A DNA stretch of 64,000 nucleotides from Rosa chinensis (Eukaryota; Streptophyta; Magnoliopsida; Rosales; Rosaceae): positions 18,115,555 through 18,179,554 of the forward strand of contig NC_037093.1 in the NCBI RefSeq assembly GCF_002994745.2. Direction: 5' to 3'. Positions within the stretch are counted from its first letter, which is position 1, and every line of letters starts with the position of its first letter. The position numbers and the translations under genes are program-made. Below are positions 1 to 12,048 of the stretch, in pieces. The notes beneath the pieces were generated by a model. The model was not told where the DNA came from, made no database searches, and was given only the letters and a program-made list of their open reading frames with translations.

Positions 1-77
1 TTTCATGGAAGCTAAAGTTTTCCATGACTATCAATTGTATCTTCTCCAGTCTTGAATTGTAACAGAAAATACAAGAG

Positions 78-80
<3 letters not shown>

Positions 81-124
<44 letters not shown>
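81..124. repeat. (GA)n microsatellite
   Basis: Uninterrupted GA dinucleotide repeat of about 22 units in AT-rich intergenic DNA. Likely length-polymorphic. Confidence 0.95.
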
Positions 125-127
<3 letters not shown>

Positions 128-843
128 AGAGAGATTGTTTTAAGTTTTCAAAGAAGAAAGAACAAATGAGAGTGAAGGTGATGATGTTCTCAATTGGAGA
201 GAAAAAGTTGAAGACAGGGGTAAAATTGGAAAGAAAAAATAAGGAAGTATTCGTAAACCATTAGATCTGAGAATAAGCACGTGTCACTATCCCCTTCCAA
301 GCTTAGGTAGCTCAGCTACATAACTAGCTCATGAGAGGATCCTCTCCCAACTTTTAGACACACACTAGTTGAACAAGCCATGCACATCGATGCAGAATTC
401 AAATAAGATACATAAGCTAGCTAAAGATAAGACAATATATCATCATCCAACGAACAATAATTATGTTCTTAATTTATTCATCAAGTCAAGCATACTTGAC
501 CAATTCTAGTTCTGGTTATTTTCAAAGCTAAAGCAAAGTGAACCTAGCAGAACCCCTAAACGAGGAAAATAAAGAAATGCCAACTTTCTTCATTTTCTTA
601 GTTTCTTTGGTTTTATGGAAAGTTGCTAACTTCTACATTATGTGAAAATGGTGCATTTGATCGAAATCTTATATAATAACTCAAAAAAATTGAGTATTAA
701 GATAAGATTTATCATTTAGACTTGTTGAGTATATAAAGAGACGTGTTGCATCCATATTTGAAATTTAAAAAGCAAATGTTTTCTGGGTCATCAAATCCTC
801 ATAAAAAATTACATATTAATTTCTTGTGAGATCATACCTATTG

Positions 844-2136
844 GAGGAGTATTATCTTTGGTAGGGAAGTTTTGAAGAAGGGCCTGCGGTTTCAAGTTGG
901 TGATGGCCGGAGTATTGTTGGGCGCGATACATGGGTGCCTTTTACCTTTTTCATTCAAACTGTATTCTCCTTTGATGGAAGGGACAGAGGATTTTATGGT
1001 AGCTGATCTTGGGTGGCCGAGAGTGGGTAATGGAGCTCCTTGAAGAACTTTTCACAGGTCAAGAAGTTGATACTATTGCGGCTATTCCCTTAAGTCTACG
1101 GAATTCTAATGATCAGTTGGTGTGGCATTACGATCGGAAAGGCATTTATAGTGTTAAGAGTGGTTACTACATTTTTCATAAGGCGCAAACGGTGAGAGAT
1201 TGTGCATCTGGATCGATGGGGGAGGGTGGTGCTTGGAGGCGTTACTGGCATATGCTATGGAGTGCTTCTGTTCCCCCAAAATTTAAGTTATTCATGTGGA
1301 AGTTTCTTAAGGGAATCTTGCCAACTAAATGCAATCTAGTACAAAAGAAGGTTTCTCTCCCTGATGTGAAGTGCACGTTCTGCATGTCCGCATGTGAATC
1401 AGGTACACATTTATTTAAAGATTGCCCAGCATTACTTTGCTTTTGGTTGTATGGGCCTTTGCATTTAAACCCCATTGAGCACCCAGCCAAGACTCTCTCT
1501 TCATGGACGTCGGATATGCTAGACATCTTGTCCGTTGACCAACGCGATTTTTTCTTCATGGGGCTGTGGGCTATTTGGTTCGAAAGAAATAAGATGATTT
1601 GGAAGAATGATGCCTTCCAACCGTTGATATTGATTGAGTGGGCTGTGCGTCACCGTGAGGAGTTCCAAAAGTCCTATTCAAAGGTTGTGAGGAAGAAGAA
1701 GTGGGCACCCATGAAATGGAAGTGCCCTCCTAGAGGGAGATTGAAGATAAATGTGGATGGATCATTTCGAGCAGATGTGGGTTGTGGAGGCATTGGTGTA
1801 GTAGTACGGGATGATGTTGGCATAGGTATAGTTGCTTTGGCTAGGCCTTTTCTACATGCACACTCAGTCCTCAATATGGAAGCTGAGGCATGTAGAGCTG
1901 GTCTACTTCTTGGTATTTATCAGGGTTGGTCTAACATTGAGATTGAAAGCGACTCTGTCATTCTTGTTGCTGCACTTAATAGCGGAGAGAAGAATTTCTC
2001 GGAGGTTAGTCGAATTCTAGATGATTGTAAGGATTATATGTCTTCTTTTCAATCTGTTAGGATTCGTCATATTTACCGTGAAGCTAATGGTGTTGCAGAT
2101 AGGCTTGCACACCTAGCTAATTTGTTTTTGTATTGA
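844..2136 (+). pseudogene. LINE ORF2 C-terminal part: zf-RVT and RNase H domains
   Basis: From 1009 the frame is open for about 375 residues and ends at 2136. The first part contains the zinc-binding reverse-transcriptase region (zf-RVT) of plant LINEs: an SVPPKFKLFMWK-like helix followed by Cys residues in a C-x2-C...H-x4-C arrangement (KCTFC ... GTHLFKDC). The second part is a plant-type RNase H with the start KINVDGSF, the Glu of NMEAEA and the Asp of IESDS. Upstream, 844-1008 encodes related protein (for example GLRFQVGDGRSIV) in other frames, so frameshifts near 950 and 1025 break the protein. The endonuclease and RT core are absent. It cannot move by itself. Confidence 0.88.
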
Positions 2137-2320
2137 TGATGTGTGGTTAGAGGAGACTCTTGCTATTATTTAGGATGTTCTCTACGAGGATTATTGTACT
2201 AGTACTTATGTAGCTCGGGGTTCAGGTTATATGTCCCCCCCCCGATGCAAGTTTTAAATTCAATAAATGGAATCGGGCGTGGGGCTGAGCTGGGTTCCAA
2301 ACCCCTTTAAAAAAAAAAAA
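844..2320 (+). mobile_element. 5'-truncated LINE (non-LTR retrotransposon)
   Basis: A 1.48-kb insertion with a 3' poly(A) tail ending at 2320, flanked by the 8-bp duplication ACCTATTG (836-843 and 2321-2328). It carries only the C-terminal end of ORF2, a short 3' UTR with a C-run near 2236, and the tail. The missing 5' part is typical of target-primed reverse transcription that stopped early. The host sequence is a Copia-type solo LTR, whose pieces rejoin exactly when the LINE is removed. Confidence 0.92.
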
Positions 2321-2808
2321 ACCTATTGCACAGTACATAGCAATAGATATGAACCAGCTATTATAGATTGTATGCATCAATTAATGTAAATAAACCGTTT
2401 TGAATTCAAATATAAATACATTAACCAATATATATAAACTTATTAAGTAATCGAATTAAGTTTTTAATCTAGACAAAGCTATTAGGATAGAAAGTTATTT
2501 TGACAGTTCCTTGATGGAAGGAACTACCATGTAACTGCTGTGTTCAGCAACTTTATAAATAAAATAGAATTTGTATCTGACCCTTGCTAGAACATAAAGA
2601 CACTCTCATAGAGTTTTTCCAATCAATCAATAAAGAGAGATACAGTGTGTATCTAGGAGAATTTCACATAGATAATGGCAATAGATCAAATGGATAGCAG
2701 CAGCAACCCACCAAGTCACTTTTTTGCTTTTTATTTCATAAAATTGATGTAACATTTGAAATGGTATTCTTGAGTTACAAATTTATGTTTCATATTGAAT
2801 CTAACATT

Positions 2809-4323
2809 TGATAGGAGCGTCATTGTACATTATTTATATCAAATTCCTTTATATTTTCATGGTTAATTAGTTCGTAATATTTTCCAGTTATATATTTACT
2901 TTGTTTATATGTACGTTTTGTAGGTATTTTAGAGCAAAGAAGAAGAAAAGAAGTAAAAGAGGGATTGAAAGCCAAAATTAGCAAATCTGTCTGTGCAGAT
3001 CAGTCAACTTCGACAGAGTACTGAGAGCAGTTCAAGACGATCCATATAATGATCTTTATATATATTGATGGAAAGTCTCGAATGTCTAGTTTCCAAAGCT
3101 TTTCGTGAATATGATTTTTCTAGATGAAGCTTTGACTGATTTAGTACAAGAAGGTCAGGCTACACGCGAATCTGAGTTCAAAGAGGGAAAAATTGCCTCC
3201 TAGAGCTATAAGGGAAGAAGAATTAAAAGTCCTCTAATTAGAGATCAAATTCCTTAGTTCTTGGAGGAGAAGAAGTCTTGACGCAATAACTATATAAAAA
3301 GGAGTCTAGGGCATCATTGTAGACATCTTTGGACGCACAACATCAGTCCATTGTCGCCATTCTCTCCTCCCTCTCTTTTCATGTTTTATTTTATTTCTTT
3401 TATGTATTGCTAATATTTTTTTATAGTTAGGGGCTGCCGAAGCCCTAGACATGTGTAAACTAAGATTTTGGCGTTAAATTTATAGTTTCTTGGATATTAA
3501 ATGTTTGTTAATTCATTGGTTTCTCATTGATAAATTCTGATTTCATTTATTATGGTTGCAAACGTAGTGAGCATGCTAGGATTTTATTGCTATGATTTCA
3601 TGTTTAGATCATCATGTCATGCATGTTATCTAGAGTAGCACTGGAGTGACTTGAGCCCCATTCATATGAATTAGCATCTAGGTAGATTAGGACAACATCA
3701 GTACCAAAATTGTCTAGCTTTATTCACAACCTTTTTGTTCTTAATGAGTTTTGACTTGAGAGCTGTGCGAGAACATCACTCTAGGTTCCATGTTAGAAGC
3801 TAGGTCGGGTTGCACACATCATGCACTTAACATATCAAGTATGAAATTAAGGTTAATAGGTTAAGTACATCATTGACTTAGCTTGAGTAAAGACATTCAA
3901 TTGAAAAGAAGCATATAGGTTAACAAATCTTAGATGAAACATGGTCTAGTGGTGTATGGTTGTTCCTAGCTATTGTTTATCTCATCTATTTAAAAAAAAA
4001 AAAAACAATTCTCTATTTTCGTCGCTTTCTATTCTCTGTATTGTTCTATTTATTTAGTATAGTAAATCAACTCCGATTCCCCTAAAATCTTGTGTGAGTC
4101 GTTCTTAGCGTGTCTAGTTCATTTTCATAATTTTTCATTGAGTCTAGATAGGGTTTTTAATTTCATCTTTATTAGAGGTCAGTTTTAGTGTTTTGTCTGT
4201 TTTCAAGTCTACATTTGCATATTAAGCACAATTTTCTGCTGGAGACCTCTTCTTTCCTATACTACGATTGACTAATATTAGTGATTGCAGGGTTAAATCA
4301 TTACGCCTATTTTAGGTGTATCA
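2809..4323. mobile_element. Solo LTR, about 1.5 kb, unrelated to the surrounding Copia LTR
   Basis: The sequence begins TGATAGGAGC and ends GGTGTATCA, flanked by the 5-bp duplication ACATT at 2804-2808 and 4324-4328. The ends are TG...CA with a TGATA/TATCA inverted repeat. It contains no long ORF. It sits two bases before the 3' end of the older Copia solo LTR, so it splits that LTR end from its own target duplication. The size and termini suggest a Ty3-type LTR, but the family is not proven; a small LTR element without coding capacity is also possible. Confidence 0.8.
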
Positions 4324-5989
4324 ACATTTCTTGCAGCAGTATTTAGCTATTTCGTTTCAACATTGGTTTGCATTGTCTTCATCCGAACGGTTAAGTGCCC
4401 CTGGGTTTCTAGGTTCATGAATCATATGTTTTGACTTGCATGCATAAATGGTTTAGAATATTACATCACCAACAAGAAAAATGATTGGGAAAAAATTAAA
4501 AGAGGATATGGACTTTGACTTGCACATATAGTATAATATGTGTGTGTGTGTGTGGTTTAGAATATTTACAACACCAACAAGAAAAATGATTGGGAATTAA
4601 AAGATGTAGGTACTGATGAAACTAACTAAAGCATAGACAGAGGCTCAGACAAAGAACGTCATGGACTAATAATGTCACAGATATAATAATGAATTGACCA
4701 GAGAAGAGTTATATATACTCTGTGTATATATATATAACATCCATAAAACGTGCAGGAGTTGACAAATTTAACCAGATCGATTGTTCATGATTGCAAGAAC
4801 AAGATCAGAAAAGGAAAAGATATAAACTGTAAACTGATCGATTCGAAAAAAGATGTAACTCACCAACAAGATCAAGGATCGAACAAACTGATTTATCCTC
4901 CTGAAACATGATGTCCTCTAGTGCTAATTAATATTGTACGTACGTAACTAGGGATTAAGCACGTCTCAGTCACATTCTATTAGGTATTTAATTGTTAATT
5001 TGCTGAAGCTCGTTTTGTTGGAAATGCATTAATCATGTTTTTGTATGTTTTATTTTTGTCGTCCCCATAATTTAACCCAAAAATTGATCAAATATATATT
5101 GCTTGACTTATCGCAGAATCGATCTGTTATTTTTTGCAGATTGTTAGCACCGAAAGGCAAACGTAAATTGAACTAACATGCAGTATTCACTATCCACCCT
5201 AAAAGAAAATTTTTATTCCTTCGCAGACAATTAAGCAATTGCTTAATTGAGGCCTGGGTGCACCAACTGCTTAAGCAAATCCAAGCTTGAGGCTTTGGAA
5301 TATGACAGCCACAGATGCCTAGCATATCAAGCTACAAATTAAGCCAATCAAACTTTTGGCATGGTGTATATATGGAAATGAAAATATAATTAGTTTCTGA
5401 TTAATATGCAGGTTGTAATGAGTCGGCTTCAAAGTCGTTTTTGATTCTGTTCATTAGTAGTGATGTGTCAGCAAACTTGATAATATTTCACTTAAGAATG
5501 AATACGTCCTTTTTGAATCCTATGTTAATTCTTGTCGTCAGCTATTTGTGTTTACATATCCCCATTTCGAAATTCTCATGAATCATTGAGTAACAAATAA
5601 CATATCTTCCTTAATTAACTTGACTTTATGAAGTATAAAGATTTTGTGATTAGTAACAATGGTGTAAGATAGTGAATGAGTTAGGTCAAGAGGAATTGAA
5701 AATTTTTATCAGTGATGTACACACGCAGATAATTAATTAAAAACCCTAATTATAAGTGTCTATGCATAGAATTGATCGAAACTCCTAATCATACGTATAC
5801 AAGTTTCTATGTATAGAATTGAAAATTTCAATCACAGACATATACGCACATACAATTGAAAACTCTAACTACAAATATCTAGCTGTACGTGGAATGAAAA
5901 TCTTAATCACAAACGTATACACACATACAATTAAAAACCGTAACCACGTACATTGCTAGATTATAAGATGTTGTAAATTAAGTGCATCC

Positions 5990-7700
5990 CCGTTTTTGAG
6001 GGCGGTTGGGAATCTTAATTCATCAAGGAAATGCCGACAAACAATTGGTGTAACCTAACCATTAAATTAGTTAGTTAATATTAGACTGATGCATTCTCAA
6101 ATCAAGTGGACATGCAAAACACATCCAATATAAGAAAGAGCAATAGAGAAGGAGAATATTTCTGGTCCAACTGAAAGTTCATATTATACCATAATAAATT
6201 GCACGATCGAAATCAATTAAGGCACAAGAATAGTTAACGATTACCTAATAAAATGCAGGGGAATTATTAAGTGGTTGTTATGGTACATGTGGTGGTCCGG
6301 GTTGATGTTATTGGTCCATACAATTTATGTTTGTTTTTGATTGGTCTCTTAATTTAATTTTTCTTTTTTTTTAACCCACTGCATGATCCTCACAAAATTT
6401 GAGTGATGTTATTGACTTGGACCACCACATGGCAGTGCCACGTCCAAAACCACATAATAATTTCTCCAAAATGCAATCGTTAATAACGTATGCACACAAA
6501 AGTCTCTTCAATTTTTCAAGGGGTAAAATTTTTGTCTTCCCCTCATATGTTTTACTTTTCTATTCAACGTCAATTATCAATATCAACTCGCTGAGGTCCA
6601 CTATAGAAATACTCGATCCCTCTTTGGTAAATTCGATCCAAATAGCTCTCGATGACTCTCTACCTTTAGTATATAACTCAATAAAAACGAAAACTTTTAT
6701 ACCGTTTTGGACTATTGAAATTTCGAAGTCAAGGGTATTAGATGAGTCATCATTGCCGGGGGGTGGTGAGGTTGGGCTAATTTTTAGATTCCATGGTTGT
6801 ATAAACTTGTGCCCGGGTAATTGCATAAATATATACTCCAAAAAGGGCAGAAAGAAGGAAGAAGAAGGAGTTGTCGCCGAATGCAGAACATTCCAACTTC
6901 TTTCAAAATTAATCTGCCCAAAACGAGGTTGCTTGGAAGTGTAAGAAAAAAGTCAACAAAATTATTGGGTCATTTAAAATTGTTAGTAAACAGAACTAAC
7001 GAGTTATTAAAAACAAAGAAGAAAAGTTAATAATTTGGTCGTTTAACAAGGGAAGAAAATAAACAGAACTAATGAGTTATTCAAATTCTATATTTACTAT
7101 TCATATCGCGTCGGATTTTTACAGTCATGCTTATTCCCCATATGAACAAACTCCTTAATTAGCTTAAGTCTTGCTCTATCTGGACAAAATTTTTGAACCC
7201 GCCACTGACGATTGGCCTTATAATTTACACAGTGAACTTGTGCTCTGACTTGAAAGCCATAACACTCAAAAAAACTATAAAGATTAATTGCAATAATTTA
7301 TAGAAAGTTATTTCTACCCAAAAGAAACCAAAGATAAGGATCAAGTAATATCCAGACGCGTACCATTAAAGAAAATATTATAAATGCTAGCTAGCATTAG
7401 GTGCTGTTTCGATTTCTTTGACCGTTGCCGGAAAACGAGTTATTATGAATGCACTCGTTCAAGAATCAAAAGTAATGAACATTTCCATATTTACCTTCCA
7501 CAAAAGAACGAAATGAATTCCATCAAAAAGTAGGAATAAAAACCATAATGGAATATAAAGCCGCTAAGGCTAGCCTACTGAGAAATTTCCTGGCTAGGTA
7601 CGTAGCATTCCTAATGAGAAATTCGATTTGCATTTACAAACCCAGAACAGAATCATTTTATTAATTTTCAAACCAAAACAAAACAACAAATCAAAGCTTA
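5990..7700. other. AT-rich intergenic region upstream of the oxidase gene
   Basis: There is no recognisable gene. The ORF of about 181 codons at 6399-6944 has no conserved features and is probably chance. The region should contain the distal promoter of the gene at 7814, but I see no distinctive elements apart from the proximal TATA box. Confidence 0.6.
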
Positions 7701-7704
7701 CTAC

Positions 7705-7711
7705 TATATAA
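7705..7711 (+). promoter_or_regulatory. TATA box of the glyoxal oxidase gene
   Basis: TATATAA lies about 100 bp before the ATG at 7814, the expected spacing for a plant core promoter with an 80-bp leader. The region just after it is CA-rich, as in many plant 5' UTRs. Confidence 0.6.
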
Positions 7712-7813
7712 CGGCGACAATCTCACACTCACCACAAATCACAGCAGCAAGCGATTTACAGATAGACCAATTATTCTGAGACCAAAACACGAACAAGCCA
7801 AGTCGAGAACCAA

Positions 7814-9463
7814 ATGAATATGAAGAAGTGCCCAACTCTACCCCATCTCATTGTTTCATTCCTCTTCATATCCACTTTTCTCTTCTCCCTGACCCACGCC
7901 GCCGGCGGCAAATGGGAGCTGCTTCTGAAAAGCGTCGGCATTTCCGCCATGCACATGCAGCTCCTTCACAACGACCGCGTCGTCATGTTCGACCGCACCG
8001 ACTTCGGAAAATCCAACCTCTCCCTCCCCAACGGCGTCTGCCGCAACAACCTCAACGACACGGCGCTTAAAGTCGACTGCACGGCTCACTCGGCCGAGTA
8101 CGACGTGGCGTCTAACAATATCCGTCCCCTGTTCGTGTACTCGGACACTTGGTGCTCCTCGGGATCAGTAAACCCCAAAGGAAGTTTGGTCCAGACGGGA
8201 GGTTTCAACGACGGAGATAGAAGGGTTAGGGTTTTTGATCCGTGTCCTACTTGTGACTGGAAAGAGATCGAGTTCGGGTTAGTCAACCGGAGATGGTACG
8301 CCAGCAATCATATTCTGCCAGATGGACGGCAGATAATCATCGGCGGAACGCGGCAGTTCAACTACGAGTTTTACCCCAAAAGTGAAGGCTCAATGAACGC
8401 TCTCAGTTTGCCTTTTCTTGCTGAGACAAGTGACGGCAAAGCCATAGAGAACAATCTCTACCCCTTTGTTTTTCTCAACGTTGACGGCAACCTCTTCATC
8501 TTCGCCAACAATAGAGCTATATTGTTTGATTATGTTGCCGGTAAAATCTTGAAGACGTACCCAACAATACCCGGTGGAGACCCGAGGTCGTATCCGAGCA
8601 CCGGTTCAGCGGTGTTATTACCTCTCAAGAGTTCAAAAGGTCAGGCTGTGGCAGCTGAGGTTTTAGTCTGCGGTGGAGCTCCCAAAGGCTCTTACGTTAA
8701 TGCCCAAAAGGGGACTTTTGTGGAAGCATTGAAGACATGCGCTCGGATCAAAATAACCGACGCAAACCCGCAGTGGCTTGTGGAAGACATGCCTCTAGCT
8801 AGAGTCATGGGTGACATGACGTTACTTCCCAACGGTGACGTTTTAATTATCAACGGTGCCGGACTAGGTACCGCGGGGTGGGAGATCGGGCGGAACCCGG
8901 TACTCAACCCGGTTGTTTACAAGCCCAATAATGCGGTCGGGTCACGGTTCGAGCAACAAAACGCTAGTACCATACCACGGATGTACCACTCCACTGCAGT
9001 ACTGCTACGTGATGGAAGGGTACTTGTTGGAGGTAGTAACCCTCATAATCGTTACGAGTTCTCAAACGTGCTTTTCCCAACCGAGCTTGCCTTAGAAGCA
9101 TTCTCTCCTAATTACTTGGACTCGCAATTCGCAAGTATACGCCCGACCATCTTATCACCTCGGTCACAAGTTAAGGTTGGTTATGGAAAGAAGCTAGCCA
9201 TTCGATTTTCGATAACGGGGAAAATAGCACTAGACTCGGTGTCCGTTACGATGGTGTTACCTTCATTTACTACCCATTCTTTCTCGATGAACCATAGGCT
9301 AGTGGTTCTTGCTTCCGAGAAGGTTAAATCACTGGGGAACTTGAAGTTTCAAGTTCAGGTTACGACGCCGGCTTCTGGTAATCTTGCTCCGTCAGGATAT
9401 TATCTTGTATATGTGGTTCATCAGCAGATTCCAAGTGCGGGCATTTGGATCAAAATTCAATAA
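7814..9463 (+). CDS. Secreted aldehyde (glyoxal) oxidase, copper-radical oxidase family
   Basis: Intact single-exon gene of 549 residues. Residues 1-29 form a hydrophobic signal peptide ending near THAA, so the protein should enter the apoplast. The rest has the glyoxal-oxidase N-terminal beta-propeller and a C-terminal Ig-like DUF1929 domain. The family oxidises aldehydes to acids with release of hydrogen peroxide, using one copper and a Tyr-Cys radical cofactor. The expected ligands are visible: Cys114 (TWCSSG) and Tyr162 (RRWYASN) for the cross-link, Tyr391-His392 (PRMYHS) and His488 (TTHSFS). Length and start are normal for plant GLOX proteins, and no frame breaks are seen. Plant relatives act in pollen, cell-wall and defence contexts; which applies here cannot be told. 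It is the only clearly functional host gene in the window. Confidence 0.95.
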   Translation: MNMKKCPTLPHLIVSFLFISTFLFSLTHAAGGKWELLLKSVGISAMHMQLLHNDRVVMFDRTDFGKSNLSLPNGVCRNNLNDTALKVDCTAHSAEYDVASNNIRPLFVYSDTWCSSGSVNPKGSLVQTGGFNDGDRRVRVFDPCPTCDWKEIEFGLVNRRWYASNHILPDGRQIIIGGTRQFNYEFYPKSEGSMNALSLPFLAETSDGKAIENNLYPFVFLNVDGNLFIFANNRAILFDYVAGKILKTYPTIPGGDPRSYPSTGSAVLLPLKSSKGQAVAAEVLVCGGAPKGSYVNAQKGTFVEALKTCARIKITDANPQWLVEDMPLARVMGDMTLLPNGDVLIINGAGLGTAGWEIGRNPVLNPVVYKPNNAVGSRFEQQNASTIPRMYHSTAVLLRDGRVLVGGSNPHNRYEFSNVLFPTELALEAFSPNYLDSQFASIRPTILSPRSQVKVGYGKKLAIRFSITGKIALDSVSVTMVLPSFTTHSFSMNHRLVVLASEKVKSLGNLKFQVQVTTPASGNLAPSGYYLVYVVHQQIPSAGIWIKIQ

Positions 9464-9647
9464 TATGGGTATAGGTACAGTTGCTTTCTTCATCTTTTAC
9501 ATCAATTATTATTACAGTATTTACAAGTTGTAATTTACTGTAAACAGGATATGATGAGTGGTCAATATCGTATTATGCCAAATGGTTATAATGCTGAAAA
9601 GTTGTAATTTATTGTATCATGAAAATTATATACATCACGTGAAATTG

Positions 9648-9653
9648 AATAAA
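9648..9653 (+). terminator. Poly(A) signal of the oxidase gene
   Basis: AATAAA lies 185 bp after the stop codon in AT-rich 3' sequence, with another AATAAA about 20 bp on. It is the first canonical signal after the gene. Confidence 0.5.
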
Positions 9654-10231
9654 TTAAACTGAATAAAGTCAGCAGGATTAATTCGTTTCCTTCACATTTC
9701 TTATCAGTAATTTCATGAACGATCTAGATCAGCTACAAGAAAAAGCTTCATTCATAGCATATCACTATAATGTTTTGTTCAGAAGTGCTATCAATTGTGA
9801 ATTCAGAAAATTTCAATAGCGTTTAAATTTTGTAAACGCTCTTAAATGAATAAACGCTATTAATTAATGAAACCCATATACTGAAAATGCGAGCGGGAAA
9901 CAAAAACAATGCGTGGGGATTTAACTTATAGAAAATTGCATGGTAGCACATGATCTAAGATATAAACACAGAAAACTCATTTTCAAAAAGATTCATATAA
10001 ATAAGGACATGAGCCCAGGCTCAAAACTAAATGATGCAAGCCTGACTCCTAATTTTAATGAAAAACGACCAAAATGCATGAGTTTTATCACAATTTACGG
10101 GCATTGCCACTGATCTAATATCTAATACCCAAAAACGGAAAAACCAAACCAAGCGACGGAGCCAACGCCAAAACCCTCTCGGCCAATCTGCCATTCCCCT
10201 AACTCTAATGGAATCCTAGCAACCTAACTCC

Positions 10232-10411
10232 ATGGAGTTTCTCTCATTCACAACTTTCCGACAATCTTCTCCGTACCCTTGTCCTCCGAACACTCCACTC
10301 CTCTTCACAAAATGCTCGTTCCGTCGCAGGAGAAAAGTCAAGTTCCGGCGGAGCAGTTGCGGTTGCAAGTTCTCTTCGCTTCGAATAACGGCGACCATGG
10401 CGAACAAAAAC
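10232..10411 (+). CDS. Possible first exon of a plastid-targeted protein (unidentified)
   Basis: An ATG opens a 60-codon frame ending at a plausible splice donor (AAC^GTATTC). The peptide is rich in Ser, Arg, Phe and Cys with few acidic residues, ending in ITATMANKN, as in a chloroplast transit peptide. The sequence in front is CT- and A-rich like a leader. A possible second exon begins after the acceptor at 10679 (reading AMENMNCTREEVLKTF), but no further exons can be followed before the repeats at 12 kb. It could be a real gene with unseen exons, or a truncated fragment. I do not recognise the family. Confidence 0.3.
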
Positions 10412-10759
10412 GTATTCATGTGCTCATTACAAAAGCATCTTTCACAATTTCACTCACACAATGGTTATCTCTTTCACTGTGTTTGCTTCTGTTTTAGCAG
10501 GAGCTTGTTTGGATTTTTTTGATTATGCATGCATGATTAGGGTGGTTGTAATCAAATTTCAGCTTTGAGAGATGTGGTAAAATGGTGTGGGTACAAATGA
10601 GATTGTGGTTGAATAATTGGATATTAGATGCTGAGTTCTATCAATCGAAAAAGTATTGTGCATGCTTCCTACTGTTTAGGCAATGGAAAATATGAATTGT
10701 ACTAGAGAGGAAGTGTTGAAGACATTCATTTCGGATCGAAATCGTTGCCTTCATTTATG

Positions 10760-12040
10760 TTTGTTTCGCTTTCTAGTATTAGTTATAACCTCTATTGTAA
10801 GCTTGGATTCGGTCAGTAAAGCGAGATTACACAAAACTGCAGGCCAATGTAACTATAGGAATTGACAAAAGCATGGGGTACAAAATGGATTCTTGCTTTA
10901 GCACATTTTCCTTTTGGTAGGAACACTATGACTGTGATTCGTGTTGGAACCATTTACAACTTGATAGTTGTGCATAATTGTCGAATTAACTCCTGATGAC
11001 ATGATTATGTGGGATGTGTTGCATATGTGTCTTTAATCATTTTCTTTAATAAGATGCTTGAATCTGTATGTTTTTGGTTGAATTGGATATGGTATTTGTA
11101 ATGTTTATAGACAGGAATGTGTAATAGTTCTGAATGTATGTGGGGTTTGTTTTCTGTTTGAGGCTAAGTGGAACTAGGAAATCAGTAATGTACGTGTGTC
11201 TGCACGACAAATTTTGCTTGCTGCTATATTTTGTTGCTTTGCTGCTTTGGTTTGATTAACACCATTTGCTTGTAAATCTTAAGTGCTACATGAAATTTGA
11301 TGGGTTCAGTTGATGAGAGGATCTCAATATATTAATTCTATTGTTTGTTATACATGGTACCAATGTGTGCAGTTATCTTATGGTACACTTTGATTTATGT
11401 TATTTGGAATTAGGAGTTATGTAGCCCGTAAAAAACTGCTTCATGTCCATGATTGGAATCCTATGTTACTTTAGTAGCTACCATTACTTGTTATGTGAGG
11501 CCTGAGAACCTATCAACCATCTAGTTTGTTTCTTGGATCCTAATTGATGTGTTTCATGTTCCATGTAATTTTGAAATCGTAAGCTTCTCATGACAGTGAT
11601 AGTGATGTTCTAAATGAGCCAGTAAGGTGTTGTTGTGGTAGGTTAGGAGCTCCTGCACATCAAGTGTTTGATGAAAGTCATCGATGAGGTTGTGTTATAA
11701 AAAAAAAACGCTTTTATTTTGGCATGTTGATTACTATTACTAATTGCTACTGGTTTGGTAATATTGCTATGGGAGTTAATAATGCAATTTCCAATGTTTT
11801 CAATTTCATTCATGGATTGACAAATCTAATTGCTCCTGCTCTTGCTCCTGCTACTGCTACTGCAAATAAAGCTGCTACTGGACCAAGGACACGTTTAGCA
11901 ATAAAGAAGAAAAGAAGTTTGATGAAGAGCTCTGAGATTCTCTCTCTTAGCAAAGTGTAGAAGGAAGAGAAATTTTTTTTTTTGTTGCTTTTAAGAAGTA
12001 CCATAAAGGGATTATTCTTAAAAAAAAAAAGTAAAAAAAA
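10760..12040. other. AT-rich stretch without a recognisable gene
   Basis: It looks like intron or intergenic DNA. A 78-codon ORF at 11724-11960 with an Ala/Thr/Pro-rich middle and a basic tail has no recognised relatives and is unsupported. Confidence 0.5.
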
Positions 12041-12048
12041 AGTCAAAA

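Larger units (their letters stand above)
825..4326 (+). mobile_element. Copia-family solo LTR, split by two later insertions
   Basis: The outer parts (825-843, 2321-2806) match the reverse complement of the Copia LTRs at 53676-54205 and 57586-58115. The sequence begins TGTGAGATCAT and ends GAATCTAACA, and is flanked by the 5-bp duplication TTTCT at 820-824 and 4327-4331. The paralogous empty site with a single TTTCT is at 52953-52957. There is no internal domain, so this is a solo LTR left by LTR-LTR recombination. A LINE (844-2320) and another solo LTR (2809-4323) landed inside it later. Confidence 0.88.
365..5990. repeat. Copy A of a dispersed intergenic duplication
   Basis: Once the insertion at 825-4326 is removed, about 2.1 kb here aligns in order with blocks at 47128-47243, 52672-53675, 58116-58466, 60059-60475 and 61800-61924 (copy B). 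The match starts near the shared text AGTTGAACAAG and fades at about 5990. No coding frame is conserved between the copies. It is either a segmental duplication of intergenic DNA or an old non-coding element. Stretches 125-820 and 4332-5990 hold nothing else that I recognise. Confidence 0.8.

Noticed and set aside
6399..6944. 181-codon ORF upstream of the oxidase gene
   Set aside because: No domain, odd composition, overlaps other frames of similar length; likely chance in intergenic DNA.
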